DNA from: Victivallales bacterium
Lineage (GTDB): Bacteria > Verrucomicrobiota > Lentisphaeria > Victivallales > Victivallaceae
DNA: 8,646 nt
Direction: 5' to 3'
Assembly (NCBI GenBank): GCA_019038735.1
Contig: JAHOYW010000185.1
Span: 1 to 8,646, forward strand
This document shows positions 7,035 to 8,646 of this stretch, piece after piece. The notes beneath the pieces are model-generated. The model was not told where the DNA came from, searched no databases, and was given only the letters and a program-made list of their open reading frames with translations. Position 1 is the first letter of the stretch; the number at the start of each line of letters is the position of its first letter. A program made the translations under genes and the position numbers.

Positions 7035-7059
7035 ACACTCCTAGCATACTCAGGAATGT
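7035..7059. other. Small imperfect hairpin at the convergent gene junction
   Basis: ACACTCCT at 7035-7042 pairs with AGGAATGT at 7052-7059 at 7 of 8 positions around a 9-base loop. It lies in the 19-base gap after waaF and overlaps the last codons of the sigma factor gene. No T run follows on either strand, so it is not a convincing intrinsic terminator; it is the only structure I can see at this junction. Confidence 0.2.
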
Positions 7060-8465
7060 AAGTAGCCGTCAAAATACTTAAGTTTTTCAGGTGAACGTAA
7101 TTTTTCCAGTATTTTTATTTCGAGTTGCCTGATACGTTCCCGGGTCAAGTTGAAATGTTCACTGACCTTAACCAGGGTCATGGGCGAATAGCCCATCAAG
7201 CCGAAACGCATTGTGATGATTTGCTGTTCGCGTTCAGATAGAGTTGAGAGGACTTCGTGTAATTTTTCTTTTAAAACCTTATCTGCTATAGCTTTTATGG
7301 GATCGTCATCGCTTTTATCTGAAGCTATTATATCCTGAAGTATAGAAGCATCTTCACCGCTGCCTAATGGAGCTTGCAGAGAAATTGCCTGTCTTGCCAT
7401 TTTACGGATAGCGCTGATACGTGAAGTTGGTACCTCTAAGGCGATGGATAATTCTTTTATATTTGGTTCTCTGCCGTGTGTCTGCATGAAAATCTGTTCG
7501 ACATGATTCATGGATATAATTGTATTTACCATATGAACAGGAATACGTATAACTCTGGATTGTTCAGATATAGCGCGACTGACAGTTTGCTTTATCCACC
7601 ATATTGCATAAGTGCTGAAGCGGTTTCCGAGGCGAAAATCAAATTTTTCCAAAGCACGCATCAAGCCGATATTTGCTTCCTGAATCAAATCATTTATGGG
7701 TAAGCCTCTATTGCGGTATTTATTTGCAATGCTTACAGCTAGACGGAGGTTGGCTTCGAGCATTTTTTCATGCAATTCCTTCAAATGATTATATTTATCT
7801 TTAATTTTTTTCAGGAGAGGGAAAAATTCTTCTAGAGTCATTAGAAATTTTTCTTCAAGATAAGAAATTTTTTCAGAAGGAATATCTTTTATACTAGCAC
7901 ATTCAGGTTTCCGTAGCTTTGGAGACGCCAACTGGAGGTATTCGAGAGTTACTTTATACCATTCTTTCAGGTGATCATATACTACTTCATATTTGAGCAT
8001 ACATTCTACAGCTTTAGTGCGAACAACGTTCTGATTTTCATCTTTTTTGCTGTAGGCTTCATTTAATTGTTTATATAAATCTATAATTTCTTTATTCCAT
8101 GCGGGTATTTGTAGAATAACATTTTTTTGATTATTCATGGATGATGCTAGGAAGTCATAGCTGAGATTAGTATTTTTGTCGTGAATCTTATCTAAAATTT
8201 TGGAATGTTCGGGTAAAATAAATCCGAGTTGATAAAGCTCGCGGCGCAGAGCAACTGTCGCATTATCAATTTCTTCAATAAGTTGTTTTTGTTTATCTTG
8301 CTCAAGCAAAGGAATATCATTTATCTGGCGCATATATATTTGTAGAGAGTCACTGCTTTCACTTGAAGGATAAGAATCTATTTTGGGGGATGAAGTAGGA
8401 ATTTTCTTTGTCTTTTTATTGCTTTTTTTGGGTATTGCTTCATTTTTTTTAGAAGTTTTGAGCAT
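7050..8465 (-). CDS. rpoD: Sigma70-family RNA polymerase sigma factor (RpoD/SigA type), 471 residues
   Basis: Directs core RNA polymerase to -10/-35 promoters. In order: a basic, Ser/Pro/Lys-rich tail (1-37); region 1.2 (about 38-70, [16 protein letters not shown]); a non-conserved helical insert of about 165 residues; region 2 (about 236-312, with [25 protein letters not shown] and [17 protein letters not shown]); region 3 (about 313-395); and region 4 (about 398-468, with [15 protein letters not shown] and the helix-turn-helix [11 protein letters not shown]). The -10 contact residues are Q293 and S296, where E. coli RpoD has Gln and Thr; the -35 helix RERIRQ is intact. A canonical acidic region 1.1 is absent. 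Some positions differ from typical RpoD (YAIWWI for YATWWI, ISEQSR for IADQAR). It could therefore be the primary sigma or a close group-2 paralogue. It is read from ATG at 8465; AAGG at 8479-8482 is a distant, weak Shine-Dalgarno. Confidence 0.9.
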   Translation of the reverse strand: MLKTSKKNEAIPKKSNKKTKKIPTSSPKIDSYPSSESSDSLQIYMRQINDIPLLEQDKQKQLIEEIDNATVALRRELYQLGFILPEHSKILDKIHDKNTNLSYDFLASSMNNQKNVILQIPAWNKEIIDLYKQLNEAYSKKDENQNVVRTKAVECMLKYEVVYDHLKEWYKVTLEYLQLASPKLRKPECASIKDIPSEKISYLEEKFLMTLEEFFPLLKKIKDKYNHLKELHEKMLEANLRLAVSIANKYRNRGLPINDLIQEANIGLMRALEKFDFRLGNRFSTYAIWWIKQTVSRAISEQSRVIRIPVHMVNTIISMNHVEQIFMQTHGREPNIKELSIALEVPTSRISAIRKMARQAISLQAPLGSGEDASILQDIIASDKSDDDPIKAIADKVLKEKLHEVLSTLSEREQQIITMRFGLMGYSPMTLVKVSEHFNLTRERIRQLEIKILEKLRSPEKLKYFDGYLHS

Positions 8466-8498
8466 AAAAGTAATTTTACCTTAAATTGAATGATTATT

Positions 8499-8526
8499 AC
8501 TATACTAAGGATTTTTTTATTTTCAA
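8499..8526 (-). promoter_or_regulatory. Sigma70-type promoter of the sigma factor gene
   Basis: Read on the minus strand, TTGAAA (8526-8521, 5 of 6 to consensus) is followed after 16 bases by TATAGT (8504-8499, 5 of 6 to consensus). The start point would be near 8492, giving a leader of under 30 bases. The spacer is A-rich and the flanks are AT-rich. The boxes match what the encoded sigma factor should itself recognise, so self-directed expression is plausible. Confidence 0.6.
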
Positions 8527-8603
8527 TAATTCTTATTTTTTTTATGCATAATTCTTGACCTGTAAGCATTTATACTGATTTGCAATCAAAAGCTTAGTAA
8601 AAG

Positions 8604-8623
8604 CACGGCTAGGGACAGCCGTG
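8604..8623 (-). terminator. Perfect 7-bp GC-rich hairpin, probably ending a - strand transcript from the right
   Basis: CACGGCT at 8604-8610 and AGCCGTG at 8617-8623 form a perfect stem with a 6-base loop. On the minus strand the stem is followed at once by CTTTTACT, a short T tract; on the plus strand no T tract follows. The simplest reading is a modest intrinsic terminator for a gene beyond the right edge, upstream of the sigma factor promoter. It might instead be a copy of a dispersed palindromic repeat. Confidence 0.45.
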
Positions 8624-8646
8624 GCTACATTTAAAAATCAAGAAAG

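Noticed and set aside
1119..7483. A 13-base string (CTCTGCCGTGTGT) found both in the terminator near 1119-1131 and inside the sigma gene near 7471-7483
   Set aside because: One exact 13-base match is about what chance gives in a window of this size; the flanks share nothing and one copy is coding.
8555..8576. Plus-strand TTGACC and TATACT as a promoter
   Set aside because: Only 10 bases separate the boxes, too short for sigma70 binding, and no good -10 exists at 16-18 bases.
1..8646. CRISPR arrays, insertion sequences, tRNA or rRNA genes, toxin-antitoxin or defence modules
   Set aside because: I found no regularly spaced repeats, transposase or nuclease motifs, cloverleaf-like segments or small paired genes in either strand.

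Overview
This window is ordinary bacterial chromosome. It is AT-rich and densely coded, with UGA used as a stop. The gene content points to a Gram-negative organism: an LPS inner-core heptosyltransferase, an ArnT/PMT-type lipid-linked sugar transferase and an MEP-pathway enzyme. The low GC, the style of the RlmN-like protein (Cys-Ala-Ser-Gly after the third cluster cysteine) and the housekeeping-type sigma factor make me think of the PVC superphylum, perhaps Lentisphaerota or relatives. That placement is inference from memory, not a demonstrated assignment.

Layout. (1) Bases 1-296 hold the 3' end of a radical-SAM gene of the AmrS family, cut by the window edge. (2) An AT-rich gap with a plausible sigma70-type promoter precedes a lone gene (450-1082) for a small exported protein of unknown function, closed by a clear hairpin-plus-T terminator (1115-1149). 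(3) A tight five-gene + strand run (1199-7030) encodes the Mg2+ channel MgtE, an ArnT/PMT-like membrane glycosyltransferase, an RlmN-like radical-SAM methyltransferase, IspD and a WaaF-like heptosyltransferase. After a 10-base gap between the first two genes, the remaining junctions all overlap, so co-transcription and translational coupling are likely. (4) Converging from the right is a - strand sigma70-family gene (7050-8465) with its own good promoter (8499-8526). Beyond it lies a 7-bp perfect hairpin (8604-8623) that probably ends a - strand transcript entering from outside the window.

How the genes may work together. Four of the five operon genes fit one envelope theme. IspD feeds the isoprenoid pool from which polyprenyl-phosphate sugar carriers are made, ArnT/PMT-like enzymes use such carriers, WaaF builds the LPS core, and MgtE manages Mg2+, the ion that bridges LPS molecules. 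The RlmN-like enzyme is a translation-quality gene that appears to ride along. This is an inference from gene order and family knowledge.

I found no CRISPR array, mobile element, tRNA, rRNA or recognisable defence or biosynthetic system. The least explained items are the exported 210-residue protein, the altered GEP motif of the RlmN-like protein, and the sigma factor's basic N-terminal tail in place of region 1.1.
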